DNA of 64,000 bases from Lachnospiraceae bacterium. GTDB lineage: Bacteria; Bacillota; Clostridia; Lachnospirales; Lachnospiraceae. Shown here in pieces: positions 50,314 through 58,657 of the stretch (position 1 is its first letter; each line of letters opens with the position of its first letter). Under the pieces are notes generated by a model. That model saw only the letters and a list, made by a program, of their open reading frames with translations, searched no databases and had not been told where the DNA came from. The stretch lies in NCBI GenBank assembly GCA_021202335.1, contig JAJQDE010000040.1, positions 1 through 64,000 of the forward strand. The letters are read 5' to 3'. Both the position numbers and the translations under genes were made by a program.

Positions 50314-51231
50314 ATGTCAGAAGGAATTGTCAGACAGGGAAGCAACGGCACATGCAGATTGGAATTTGACAAAAGCAATCGGGAAATGTCATATTTTACA
50401 TTTAGGGGCATTGACCGGACCGGCATCGCAGAGCATTTTTTCTCGACCAGAGCGGGCGGCGTGAGCGAGGGCGATACGGCAACACTGAATTTCAGCTATA
50501 CACGTGGAGATAAAAAGGAAAACGTGGATGAAAATTTCAGAAGAGCGGCTGCTCATTTTGGAAAATGTCCGGGCGACATTGTATGCTCTCAGCAGACCCA
50601 TACGACAAACGTGCGCAGGGTGACTGCCGCCGACAAGGGAAAGGGAGTTGTGCGTCCGCTTGATTATACGGATGTGGACGGACTGATTACAAATGAGCGC
50701 GGAATTATTCTTGCGACGTTTTTTGCGGATTGCGTGCCGCTGTTTATTGTTGACCCGGTTCAGCGCGCAATCGGGCTTTCACATTCGGGCTGGCGGGGGA
50801 CCGTCCGTAAAATAGGGCAGATTACTTTGGAATGTATGAACCGCGAGTTTGGCACAAGGGCGGAGGATGTGCGGGTCGCGATTGCGCCCTCCATTTGCCA
50901 AGGCTGCTATGAGGTGAGCGAGGACGTGGCAGCCGCTTTTGAAAGGGCTTTTCCGAAAAATGATGACATGGCGGCGCAATATCTTGTAAGATATCATGAG
51001 AGCTTATTGCGCAGCGATATGGAAAACTGCCTTTTATCTAAAAAAGAAAACGGCAAATATCAGCTAAATTTGTGGTATGCTAATTACAGAGTATTTCGCG
51101 ACGCGGGAGTGCCCGATGAGCAGATAGAGGTGACTGACGTCTGTACCTGCTGCAATCCGGGGCTGCTTTTCAGCCACAGGGCAAGCCGGGGCAGGCGCGG
51201 AAATCTGGGGGCGTTTTTGATGCTTAAATAG
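50314..51231 (+). CDS. pgeF: Peptidoglycan editing factor PgeF (laccase-domain protein)
   Basis: 305 aa. Cu-oxidase_4/YfiH fold with His and Cys zinc/copper ligands in CSQQTHTTNV, FADCVPLFI and GLSHSGWRGT, and C-terminal VCTCCNPGLLFSHRASRGRRGNLGAF. In E. coli it removes misincorporated amino acids from wall precursors; others show purine nucleoside activity. ATG 50314 follows GGAGACCGGAG. Follows yraN by 10 bp. Confidence 0.88.
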   Translation: MSEGIVRQGSNGTCRLEFDKSNREMSYFTFRGIDRTGIAEHFFSTRAGGVSEGDTATLNFSYTRGDKKENVDENFRRAAAHFGKCPGDIVCSQQTHTTNVRRVTAADKGKGVVRPLDYTDVDGLITNERGIILATFFADCVPLFIVDPVQRAIGLSHSGWRGTVRKIGQITLECMNREFGTRAEDVRVAIAPSICQGCYEVSEDVAAAFERAFPKNDDMAAQYLVRYHESLLRSDMENCLLSKKENGKYQLNLWYANYRVFRDAGVPDEQIEVTDVCTCCNPGLLFSHRASRGRRGNLGAFLMLK

Positions 51232-51248
51232 GGGATGAGGGAAAGCAG

Positions 51249-53054
51249 ATGGGTGATTTTCAGGAAAAAACAAGACCGAAGGGGAAATTTAATACGGAGA
51301 ATTGGTTTATAGAAAGCTACCGAAGATATGAGGGGCATCCGATTCGCATACTGCTTGCCCTTTACAGGGGCAATTACCACAAGTTTGTCTTGGCTGTGAT
51401 ATGTTTTTTTATCAAGCACGCGTGCGTGTGGGTGCTGCCTATTGTGACGGCAAACATCATTAACGACGTGACGTCGCAAAATCCTGATACCATGCGCAAC
51501 ATTATATTTTATGCTCTGCTTGAGGGGGCGCTGATTGTAATTAACGTGCCGATGAATTATCTGTATACCGCATATAAAAGTCAGGCTACGCGTTATGCGG
51601 AAACCGGACTTAGAAAGGCGCTGGTGCGCAAGCTGCAGCAGCTGTCCATAGCATATCATGTGGAAATGCAGTCCGGCAGGCTGCAGTCTAAAATCATACG
51701 TGACGTGGAAGCCGTGGAAACGCTCTCAACACAGATGTTTTTAAGCATCCTGAATATTGCGCTCAACATCATTGTGGCGCTGGTGGTAACAGGCTCTAAA
51801 AGCAAGACCGTGCTGATGTTCTTTATCTTTGCCGCTCCGGCAGCGGCAATTACGATGGTATCGTTCAGAAACGTGATGCGCAGGCGAAACAGGGAGTTCC
51901 GTTTGGAAATGGAAGAAACCTCGGCGCGCGTTATGGAGATGGTCGAGCTGGTGCCCGTAACGCGCGCTCATGCGCTTGAGGGCGAGGAGGAGCAAAAAAT
52001 GAACAGCCGGCTCATTGCGGTTGCTGAAAAGGGTTACAGGCTGGATGTGATACAGGCTGTCTTTGGCGCGGTCGGCTGGGCGGTGTTTCAGCTTTTCCAA
52101 GTGGTGTGCCTTGCCTTCACCGGGTGGCTTGCGATTAAGGGCAGCATTAAGATAGGCGACATAACGCTGTATCAAAGCTATTTTGCGACGGTGGTCAATC
52201 AGGTGTCCGCAATAGTGACAATTCTTCCGACCCTTACAAAGGGCATTGAGTCCGTCAATTCCATTGGAGAGGTTCTTTTATCCGATGATATCGAGCAGAA
52301 CGAGGGCAAGGAAAAGCTTGAGGATGTGGAGGGCGTGTTTGATTTCCAAAACGTGAGCTTCCACTATAAAAACAATGACGTGATGGTGCTTAAAAATTTC
52401 AATCTGCCTGTGGATAAGGGGGAAACGATTGCTTTGGTGGGTGAGTCGGGAGCCGGAAAATCCACGATATTGAATATGGTAATCGGCTTTCACATGGCGG
52501 ACAGCGGCACGCTGCTTTTGGACGGTCATGATATAAGCAATGTTGATTTGCGGACATATAGGAAATATTTGGCGGTTGTACCGCAGACCTCCATTCTTTT
52601 TTCGGGAACCATTCGTGAAAATATTGCCTATGGCTGCGAGGATATAAGCGACGCGGAGCTTTATGAGGCTGTGGAGGCGGCAAATCTTTCGGAGCTGATA
52701 AAAAGCCTTCCGGACGGACTTGACACGCAGGTGGGCGAGCACGGCGGAAAGCTTTCGGGAGGGCAAAGACAGCGCGTCGCCATAGCGAGGGCGCTGATCA
52801 GAAAGCCTAAGATTATCGTGCTCGATGAAGCCACCTCTGCGCTTGACAGTATTTCAGAGAAGCTGATACAGGACGCAATCAACAGGCTTGTGAAGGACAG
52901 GACCACATTCATCGTGGCGCACAGGCTGTCGACAATACGTGAGGCGGATAAGATTGCCGTCATTGCAAACGGAAGCTGCGTGGAGTACGGTACATACGAG
53001 GAGCTGATGGCGCTTGAGGGTGAATTCTACCGCATGAAAATGATACAGAAATAA
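51249..53054 (+). CDS. ABC exporter, fused permease and ATPase
   Basis: 601 aa half-transporter. Six helices over 1-330, then the ATPase: Walker A GESGAGKST, signature LSGGQRQR, Walker B IIVLDEATSALD, H-loop IVAHR. Type IV exporter for lipids, peptides or drugs; would act as a homodimer since no partner gene is adjacent. 17 bp after pgeF. Confidence 0.93.
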   Translation: MGDFQEKTRPKGKFNTENWFIESYRRYEGHPIRILLALYRGNYHKFVLAVICFFIKHACVWVLPIVTANIINDVTSQNPDTMRNIIFYALLEGALIVINVPMNYLYTAYKSQATRYAETGLRKALVRKLQQLSIAYHVEMQSGRLQSKIIRDVEAVETLSTQMFLSILNIALNIIVALVVTGSKSKTVLMFFIFAAPAAAITMVSFRNVMRRRNREFRLEMEETSARVMEMVELVPVTRAHALEGEEEQKMNSRLIAVAEKGYRLDVIQAVFGAVGWAVFQLFQVVCLAFTGWLAIKGSIKIGDITLYQSYFATVVNQVSAIVTILPTLTKGIESVNSIGEVLLSDDIEQNEGKEKLEDVEGVFDFQNVSFHYKNNDVMVLKNFNLPVDKGETIALVGESGAGKSTILNMVIGFHMADSGTLLLDGHDISNVDLRTYRKYLAVVPQTSILFSGTIRENIAYGCEDISDAELYEAVEAANLSELIKSLPDGLDTQVGEHGGKLSGGQRQRVAIARALIRKPKIIVLDEATSALDSISEKLIQDAINRLVKDRTTFIVAHRLSTIREADKIAVIANGSCVEYGTYEELMALEGEFYRMKMIQK

Positions 53055-53069
53055 TACGGGAGGCTGAAA

Positions 53070-53498
53070 ATGAGTAAAACTGTCATAAAACCATATATAC
53101 GAAACGCAAAATATTATGAAACGGATCAAATGGGAATCATACACCATTCAAACTATATCCGCTGGATGGAGGAGGCGAGGCTTGACGTCATGAAGCAGGC
53201 GGGAATATCCTATCGGGCGCTTGAGGAGATGGGGATAATCATTCCGGTGCTTTCGGTATCGTGCCAATATAAGAGCATGGTGCATTTCGACGACACCGTG
53301 GAGATAAGTGTAAAGACCGTAAAATATACCGGAGTGAAGTTTGAGCTGGAGTATGAGTTTAAGGACGCGGAAACGGGAAAAACGTACACCACGGGGGCAA
53401 GCTCGCACTGCTTTTTGGACAGGGATTACAGGGTAATATCCCTGAAGCATCAAAATCCCGGGCTGCATGAAAAATTCAAAAAAATGTTGGAGCTTTAG
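53070..53498 (+). CDS. Acyl-CoA thioesterase (YbgC/4-hydroxybenzoyl-CoA type)
   Basis: 142 aa hot-dog fold. Active-site signature YYETDQMGIIHHSNYIRWMEEAR with catalytic Asp in ETDQMG. Hydrolyses an acyl-CoA; substrate unknown. 15 bp after the ABC exporter with GGAGG upstream, so probably the same operon. Confidence 0.9.
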   Translation: MSKTVIKPYIRNAKYYETDQMGIIHHSNYIRWMEEARLDVMKQAGISYRALEEMGIIIPVLSVSCQYKSMVHFDDTVEISVKTVKYTGVKFELEYEFKDAETGKTYTTGASSHCFLDRDYRVISLKHQNPGLHEKFKKMLEL

Positions 53499-53567
53499 GC
53501 TGGCGGTTAGCAATATTCCGCATTTAAAATATCAATATGCACAGCGAAGGAGCAGAGAGGGAAAAAG

Positions 53568-53984
53568 ATGGGATTTACGGAAGAAACCAATGAATTAAGG
53601 CTGGACTTTAAAAAGATTGCGGGCATGAACGGGCAGGAGGTTATCCCTGTCGCAATCCAAAACGCGGACACGGGCGAGGTGATACTTATCGCCTACACGA
53701 ACGAGGAGGCGATGAGAGAGGCTATACGTCTTCGCCGCGTCGTGCTCTGGAGCACATCGCGCAACGAGCTTTGGCATAAGGGTAAAACATCCGGAAACGA
53801 GTTTGAGCTTTTGGAGATTTTGGTAAACTGCGAGCAGAATTCGCTTGTCTACAAGGCGCGCCCGCTTAAAGGAAACATCTGTCATACATCGTACAAGGGC
53901 GTGGCGAACAACTGCTTTTACAGACGGCTGGACATGGACAGCATGAAGCTGGTGAATTTGAATGAAAAGCGTGATGAAAAATAA
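53568..53984 (+). CDS. Divergent phosphoribosyl-AMP cyclohydrolase (HisI)-like protein
   Basis: 138 aa. Has the family hallmark LWSTSRNELWHKGKTSGN and the Zn ligands Cys105 and Cys116 (CHTS..NNC). But the Mg-binding DCDxD motif reads Asn87-Cys-Glu-Gln-Asn91, losing all three Asp. So histidine-pathway activity is doubtful. No other his gene is in the window. A few bp after the stop is a consensus promoter for the tyrS T-box. Possibly a paralog with another ring-opening substrate. Confidence 0.75.
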   Translation: MGFTEETNELRLDFKKIAGMNGQEVIPVAIQNADTGEVILIAYTNEEAMREAIRLRRVVLWSTSRNELWHKGKTSGNEFELLEILVNCEQNSLVYKARPLKGNICHTSYKGVANNCFYRRLDMDSMKLVNLNEKRDEK

Positions 53985-53985
53985 A

Positions 53986-54014
53986 TTGACAAATCATAAA
54001 AGTGCGTTTATAAT
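53986..54014 (+). promoter_or_regulatory. Promoter of the tyrS T-box transcript
   Basis: Perfect consensus: TTGACA, 17-bp spacer, TATAAT. It starts 2 bp after the previous stop. Confidence 0.85.
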
Positions 54015-54024
54015 CACTTTATAA

Positions 54025-54315
54025 TTAAAAAGCCATGAAGGGAAAAAGTAGCTTTTGCCGAAACCAACAGAAAGCAGTCGGTTGATGAGAGAAGCAGGGG
54101 AAAGCATCAGTGAATACCTCCCGGAGCTGCACACCGAAATTTTTTTGAGAGTAGGCTGTGACGGAGTTCCCAAACGTTATATTTGGAAGAGTATCGGATA
54201 TTATCCCGTACTTGCTGAGGCACAGGGCGTGAGCGCTGTGCGAATAAAGGTGGTAACACGTGGCATATGACGCCTCGTCCTTTGAATTTAACTGATTCGC
54301 GGACGAGGCTTTTTT
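54025..54315 (+). ncRNA. T-box riboswitch, Tyr-specific
   Basis: Leader RNA sensing uncharged tRNA-Tyr. Specifier triplet TAC at 54115-54117 (GAATACC loop). T-box AAAGGTGGTAACACG (54246-54260), whose TGGT can pair with an ACCA tRNA end. Terminator stem GCCTCGTCC/GGACGAGGC (54272-54280 with 54301-54309) and T-run. tyrS lies downstream, matching the specifier. Confidence 0.93.
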
Positions 54316-54383
54316 ATCGTATAGGAAGGTTCGTCCTATACGATAAAACGCTCGGCGCAAGAATGTGCCGTCGGCACATTCTT
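54313..54383 (-). repeat. Dispersed palindromic intergenic element, copy C
   Basis: Stem TTTATCGTATAGGA/TCCTATACGATAAA (54313-54326 with 54334-54347, loop AGGTTCG), CGCTCGGCG, then AAGAATGTGCC/GGCACATTCTT (54359-54383). It sits between the T-box terminator and tyrS, starting in the terminator T-run. Orientation is opposite to copy B. Confidence 0.75.
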
Positions 54384-54437
54384 TTGAGCGGCTTCATTCC
54401 CGAATCCAAAATCAAACAGGAAAAGGAGAATAGGAAA

Positions 54438-55658
54438 ATGCAGTTGTATGAAGAATTGGTGGCAAGGGGACTTATTGCACAGGTGACGGACGAAAAGGAA
54501 ATCCGGGAGCTTATTAATGCGGGGAAAGCAGTATTTTATATTGGCTTCGACCCTACGGCGGACAGCCTTCATGTCGGGCATTTCATGGCGCTTTGCCTGA
54601 TGAAGCGTTTACAGATGGGGGGAAATAAGCCCATTGCGCTTCTCGGGGGCGGAACGGGAATGATTGGCGACCCGACCGGAAAAACAGATATGAGAAAAAT
54701 GCTTACCAAAGAAAATATTGACCACAATATTGAATGTTTCAAAAAACAAATGAGCCGTTTTATCGAGTTTGGCGATGATAAAGCGATTATGGTGAACAAC
54801 GGCGACTGGCTTTTGAATTTAAATTATGTGGAGCTTTTGCGTGAGGTAGGTCCGCATTTCAGCGTCAACAGAATGCTTGCTGCGGAATGTTATAAGCAGC
54901 GCATGGAGCGCGGCTTAAGCTTTTTGGAGTTCAACTATATGATTATGCAGAGCTATGATTTTATGGAGCTTTTTAAGCGGTACGGCTGCAACATGCAGTT
55001 TGGGGGCGACGATCAATGGAGCAACATGCTCGGCGGCACGGAGCTTATCCGCCGCAAGCTTGGTAAGGACGCTTACGCAATGACCATCAATCTGCTGTTA
55101 AATTCAGAGGGAAAGAAGATGGGAAAGACAGAGTCGGGCGCAGTATGGCTTGACGCGGAAAAAACATCGCCGTATGAGTTTTACCAGTATTGGAGAAACG
55201 TAGCGGACGCTGATGTTATAAAATGCTTAAAAATGCTTACCTTCCTTCCACTTGAGCAGATTGAAGAAATGGAGCATTGGGAGGGCAGTCAGATCAACCG
55301 GGCAAAGGAAATTCTTGCATTTGAGCTTACGCAGCTTGTACACGGCACGCAGGAGGCAAATAAGGCGCAGGAGGCGGCAAAGGCGCTGTTTGCGGGCGGC
55401 TCAAATTCCGAAAACATGCCAAAAACCATGCTCTCGGATGAGGACTTTACGGATGGAAGCATTGATATTCTTTCAATCCTTGTAAAGGCAGGAATGACTG
55501 CGTCAAAGTCCGAGGCGCGGCGTGCAGTGGAGCAGGGCGGAGTGTCTGTAAACGGAGAGAAGGTCACTGATGTAAAGGCAGCCTATACAAAAGCCGGATT
55601 TGCGGAGGAATTTATCATAAGGAAGGGCAAAAAAAGCTTTCAGAGAATTTGCGTATAG
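54438..55658 (+). CDS. tyrS: Tyrosyl-tRNA synthetase
   Basis: 406 aa. Class I motifs: HIGH-like [26 protein letters not shown]-like [22 protein letters not shown], and a C-terminal S4 domain ([19 protein letters not shown]). TyrRS of the longer (TyrS) type. ATG 54438 follows AAGGAG..TAGG; the open frame upstream is the palindromic element. Regulated by the T-box upstream. Confidence 0.97.
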   Translation: MQLYEELVARGLIAQVTDEKEIRELINAGKAVFYIGFDPTADSLHVGHFMALCLMKRLQMGGNKPIALLGGGTGMIGDPTGKTDMRKMLTKENIDHNIECFKKQMSRFIEFGDDKAIMVNNGDWLLNLNYVELLREVGPHFSVNRMLAAECYKQRMERGLSFLEFNYMIMQSYDFMELFKRYGCNMQFGGDDQWSNMLGGTELIRRKLGKDAYAMTINLLLNSEGKKMGKTESGAVWLDAEKTSPYEFYQYWRNVADADVIKCLKMLTFLPLEQIEEMEHWEGSQINRAKEILAFELTQLVHGTQEANKAQEAAKALFAGGSNSENMPKTMLSDEDFTDGSIDILSILVKAGMTASKSEARRAVEQGGVSVNGEKVTDVKAAYTKAGFAEEFIIRKGKKSFQRICV

Positions 55659-55660
55659 TC

Positions 55661-55707
55661 AAATCAGTACCACCACCGGCTTAGCCTGTGGTGGTACTGA
55701 TTTTGTA
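55661..55707. terminator. Bidirectional terminator after tyrS
   Basis: Stem AAATCAGTACCACCAC / GTGGTGGTACTGATTT with a 13-nt centre and T-rich end. Between tyrS and prs, which converge. Confidence 0.88.
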
Positions 55708-55710
55708 TTT

Positions 55711-55733
55711 GCGCGGAGATGAAATATGCCGCA
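55711..55733 (-). repeat. Fragment of the dispersed element (copy E)
   Basis: GCGCGGAGATGAAATATGCCGC matches the AAGATGAAATATGCCGCAAG part of copy B. Only about 20 nt are conserved, so it may be a relic. Confidence 0.35.
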
Positions 55734-55764
55734 GGAATTGCCGGCGGGCTGATTACGACCGGGG

Positions 55765-56955
55765 TTACACCTTGAAAATCTCCAGATCGTCATTGTAAAG
55801 CTCGATGATGCGCTGTATTTTCTCCGTGGGAGTTGATACCATTTCCATGGAGAGGTCATGATTTAAAAAGTCGATGATTGAAGCCAAAAACTTGCTCATA
55901 TCAGCCTCCATATAGTAAGGCTTTGTCAGAAGCTCAGGCGGTCGGTAGCTTAAATTGGTGGTTATAACCTTATCAAAAATCCCGTCAGCATATGCCTTGT
56001 CAAACGAAGACAGACCGTTTGTGAAAAGTCCAAAGGTGGTGCAGATAAACACGCGCTTTGCCTTCATTGCCTTAAGCTGTCTTGAAGTATCAAGCATGCT
56101 GTCGCCGGATGAAATCATATCGTCAATAATGATGATATCCTTACCCTCAATGTCATTTCCCAAAAATTCGTGAGCGACAATCGGATTTTTTCCGTTTACA
56201 ATCGTCGAATAGTCGCGGCGCTTGTAGAACATTCCCGTGTCCGCGCCGATAACGCTCGAAAAATAGATTGCCCGCTCCAGCGCACCCTCGTCGGGCGAAA
56301 TCACAATGATGTGGTCCTTGTCGAACACCAAATCCTTTTCGGAGCGCAGAAGCGCTCTTGCAAACTGATAATGCGCCGTAAAGTTGTCAAACCCGCTTAA
56401 CGGAGCCGCATTTTGTATTCTGGGGTCATGTGCGTCAAAGGTGATAAAGTTGGTTACGCCCATTTGCGTAAGCTCCTCAAAGGCGTAGGCGCAGTCAAGG
56501 CTTTCCCTGCCCGCGCGCCTGTGCTGGCGTCCCTCATATAAAAAGGGCATTATGACGTTTATGCGGTGCGCCTTTCCGTTTGTTGCGGCAATCACACGCT
56601 TTAAATCCTGATAATGGTCGTCAGGCGACATGTGATTTATATAGCCGTTCATTTTATAGGTCAGACTGTGGTTGCAGACATCAACTAAAATAAATAAATC
56701 CTTGCCGCGAACAGTTTCCGCCAAAACAGCCTTTCCCTCGCCGCTGTTAAAACGCGGTGTGGAAAATTTGAAAAGATAATCCTTCTCCGCATAGCCCTGA
56801 AATGCGGGGTCGTTGTTATATACGTTGTTTACCTTACTGCGATAATCGACAAGATAATCGTTTACCCTGTTGCCAAGCCCGGCTGCGCTGTCCAAAACCA
56901 TAAGCTTTAACGGAGCCACAGGCATGGCGTTTTCAAGTTCGTCTAAATAGGACAT
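55765..56955 (-). CDS. prs: Ribose-phosphate pyrophosphokinase-like (PRPP synthetase family)
   Basis: 396 aa, longer than the usual 310-320. N-terminal half resembles Prs (VIMPFLYEGRQHRRAGRESLDCAYAFEELTQMG, FDAHDP, VVISPDEGALERA). PRPP-binding loop IIIIDDMISSGDSM. The ATP flexible loop differs from the FARQDR consensus. Makes PRPP for nucleotides and His/Trp. ATG 56955 follows AGGGGAA. Promoter copy 1 (57051-57088) and shared leader (57006-57051) lie upstream. Confidence 0.85.
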   Translation of the reverse strand: MSYLDELENAMPVAPLKLMVLDSAAGLGNRVNDYLVDYRSKVNNVYNNDPAFQGYAEKDYLFKFSTPRFNSGEGKAVLAETVRGKDLFILVDVCNHSLTYKMNGYINHMSPDDHYQDLKRVIAATNGKAHRINVIMPFLYEGRQHRRAGRESLDCAYAFEELTQMGVTNFITFDAHDPRIQNAAPLSGFDNFTAHYQFARALLRSEKDLVFDKDHIIVISPDEGALERAIYFSSVIGADTGMFYKRRDYSTIVNGKNPIVAHEFLGNDIEGKDIIIIDDMISSGDSMLDTSRQLKAMKAKRVFICTTFGLFTNGLSSFDKAYADGIFDKVITTNLSYRPPELLTKPYYMEADMSKFLASIIDFLNHDLSMEMVSTPTEKIQRIIELYNDDLEIFKV

Positions 56956-57005
56956 TTCCCCTGTTCCTTTCCTTCCACTCATTTGCTGAATGCAGCATCA
57001 TGTAC

Positions 57006-57051
57006 AAAACAAATGCCGCTTTGCGTCGCTTGTTTTTTGCGCTCATTATAT
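57006..57051 (-). repeat. Shared 46-bp leader, copy 2 (prs)
   Basis: Matches 6262-6307 at 42 of 46 positions. It begins right at the predicted transcription start of prs, so it is the transcribed leader. Confidence 0.65.
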
Positions 57052-57088
57052 TTTATAACATTCAGGTAGTGACACGTCAAGAAATTTC
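57051..57088 (-). promoter_or_regulatory. 38-bp promoter repeat, copy 1 (prs promoter)
   Basis: Minus strand: TTGACG, 17-bp spacer, TATAAA. The 38 bp recur at 58559-58596 with a single mismatch, in direct orientation. Confidence 0.75.
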
Positions 57089-57145
57089 AGGTTATTTTAC
57101 ATCCCGTTTTTATCGTAAATGGCAGTAAAAATTGTTTGTATTCTT

Positions 57146-57922
57146 TTACTGTTTGCAGCATCCTAAATTAAGCGCATCCGCAACAAGGTGTATTTCGGAT
57201 AAATCCGTGTTCTTAAATTCGAGATGAATAAGGTAGTGCTCAAATGCAGCATACAGATGAACATAAGTATCATCATCAATCAGTACGGAGGTTTCCGAAA
57301 ACACATCGCCGTATTTGTTCACATATGATGAGCGTTCCGTAATTTCACCTGCATATTCCGTTTCAAAATCCCATTCGGTATTATTGTAATAACGGTATCT
57401 GATGTAAAATTCCGAACCATTGAATCCGCAGACTGCTTCAACAAGATTTTCCTTCGGCCATACATAAATACTGACAGGATAGTCAATATCAGGGGATGCT
57501 ATGTCAAATGAAACATATGCTGCAGCCTCCTCCCAGGAGCTGAAATTTAATTGTTCGGGAATTTCTTCCGTAATAATCTCTTCCTGTATGCCTGTGACGG
57601 TACAGTTATCATCTTCCTCCGGTTCGTAATTATGTTTTATAAGTCCTCCGTCATACAATTCTTCGGATGCAGTAACGGCAATACCACTGTCAGTATGATG
57701 AACAGTTCTCCAAAGCTGCCTGCATGCATATACGCCGGTGGCTGATGCCAACATCACAATTGTCATAATCAGTAATGCAAACATTAATCCGGCTATACGG
57801 TAATTTAAAAGTTTTTTTGCTCTGACCTTGTGTTCCGTATCGCTTGTAAGCGTTTCCTTGGATAACTCTGGGATTTCAAGCATTTCGACAGCATTTTTAT
57901 AATTCAGCATAAAATCACTCAT
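57146..57922 (-). CDS. Anti-sigma-factor-like single-pass membrane protein
   Basis: 258 aa. Cytoplasmic N-terminus of about 45 residues, one helix (GLMFALLIMTIVMLASATGVYA) and an extracellular domain with a DUF4367-like pattern (WEEAAAYVSFDI..YPVSIYVWP..YIRYRYYN). It starts inside the end of the sigma factor gene (8-bp overlap), the classic arrangement for an ECF sigma and its anti-sigma. No zinc-binding ZAS motif seen in the N-terminus. Stimulus unknown. Confidence 0.75.
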   Translation of the reverse strand: MSDFMLNYKNAVEMLEIPELSKETLTSDTEHKVRAKKLLNYRIAGLMFALLIMTIVMLASATGVYACRQLWRTVHHTDSGIAVTASEELYDGGLIKHNYEPEEDDNCTVTGIQEEIITEEIPEQLNFSSWEEAAAYVSFDIASPDIDYPVSIYVWPKENLVEAVCGFNGSEFYIRYRYYNNTEWDFETEYAGEITERSSYVNKYGDVFSETSVLIDDDTYVHLYAAFEHYLIHLEFKNTDLSEIHLVADALNLGCCKQ

Positions 57923-58413
57923 CGCTTTTCGCCTCCAATTCTTTTCGTATCAGGTTTCTGCCTCTGTCAAGCCGGGTTTGAATTGTTGAGGGCTTTTGTC
58001 CCGTTATTTGGCTGATTTCGCGGATGCGCATGTCTTCATAATAATATAGATGGATCACCTCCTTATATTTTGACGGCAATGACAGTACACAGCAAAGCAG
58101 CTTTCTGTACTCTTCTTCCTGCTCAAGCTGCTCCTCCGGACTGTGTGCCCGGGATATCATTGTCGGAAACAGGGAACACATGCTTATACCAGTTTGACCT
58201 CCAATAATTTTTGCATAAATTGGACGCTACCGTAAAAAGCCATGATTTTTCTTTGCTTTCGTTCGGGAAAGATATATTTGCCTGCAAATATTTGTACAAT
58301 GTTTCCTGCACAATATCCTGTACCTGCGCGTCATTCCCAAGACGAACATATACATACTTATAAATCATGGGATAATACTGCTTTATCTTGTCCTCTTTTG
58401 TATTCTCCTGCAT
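57915..58413 (-). pseudogene. ECF-type sigma-70 factor, frameshifted
   Basis: Region 2 lies in one frame (58413 down to about 58150: KQYYPMIYKYVYVRLGNDAQVQDIVQETLYKYL..WLFTVASNLCKNYWR) and region 4 in the next (to 57915: SPEEQLEQEEEYRKLLCCVLSLPSKYKEVIHLYYYEDMRIREISQITGQKPSTIQTRLDRGR). A +1 shift near 58140-58155, at a GGGCCC-like CCCGGG site, would join them. Either a sequencing error, a recent inactivation, or a regulated shift. ATG 58413 has GGGGG upstream. Parts also stand as 58123-58413 and 57915-58181. Confidence 0.8.
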
Positions 58414-58558
58414 GGAAATCCCCCATTCACCAACAATGTTTTCCCCCGATTTTCGCTTAGCCCGTAAAGGCACATCTGCTTAATCGGTTTCAGTATATAT
58501 AACACATTAGAATGAAAAATATCTCATTAATCCCGCACTTTTTTATACAGCCGTAGAT

Positions 58559-58596
58559 TTTTATAACATTTAGGTAGTGACACGTCAAGAAATTTC
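58559..58596 (-). promoter_or_regulatory. 38-bp promoter repeat, copy 2 (sigma/anti-sigma promoter)
   Basis: Minus strand: TTGACG, 17-bp spacer, TATAAA; 37 of 38 positions equal copy 1. It lies about 150 bp upstream of the sigma gene start. The two copies bracket the sigma/anti-sigma operon. Confidence 0.75.
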
Positions 58597-58657
58597 CAGT
58601 ATGATATTATATATGGTTTTAAACGATCAAATTGTTTTCGAAGAAGGACGGCAGCAC

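Noticed and set aside
54267..54437. N-terminal extension of TyrS
   Set aside because: Open only through repeat copy C and the T-box terminator; TyrS homologs begin at the chosen Met.
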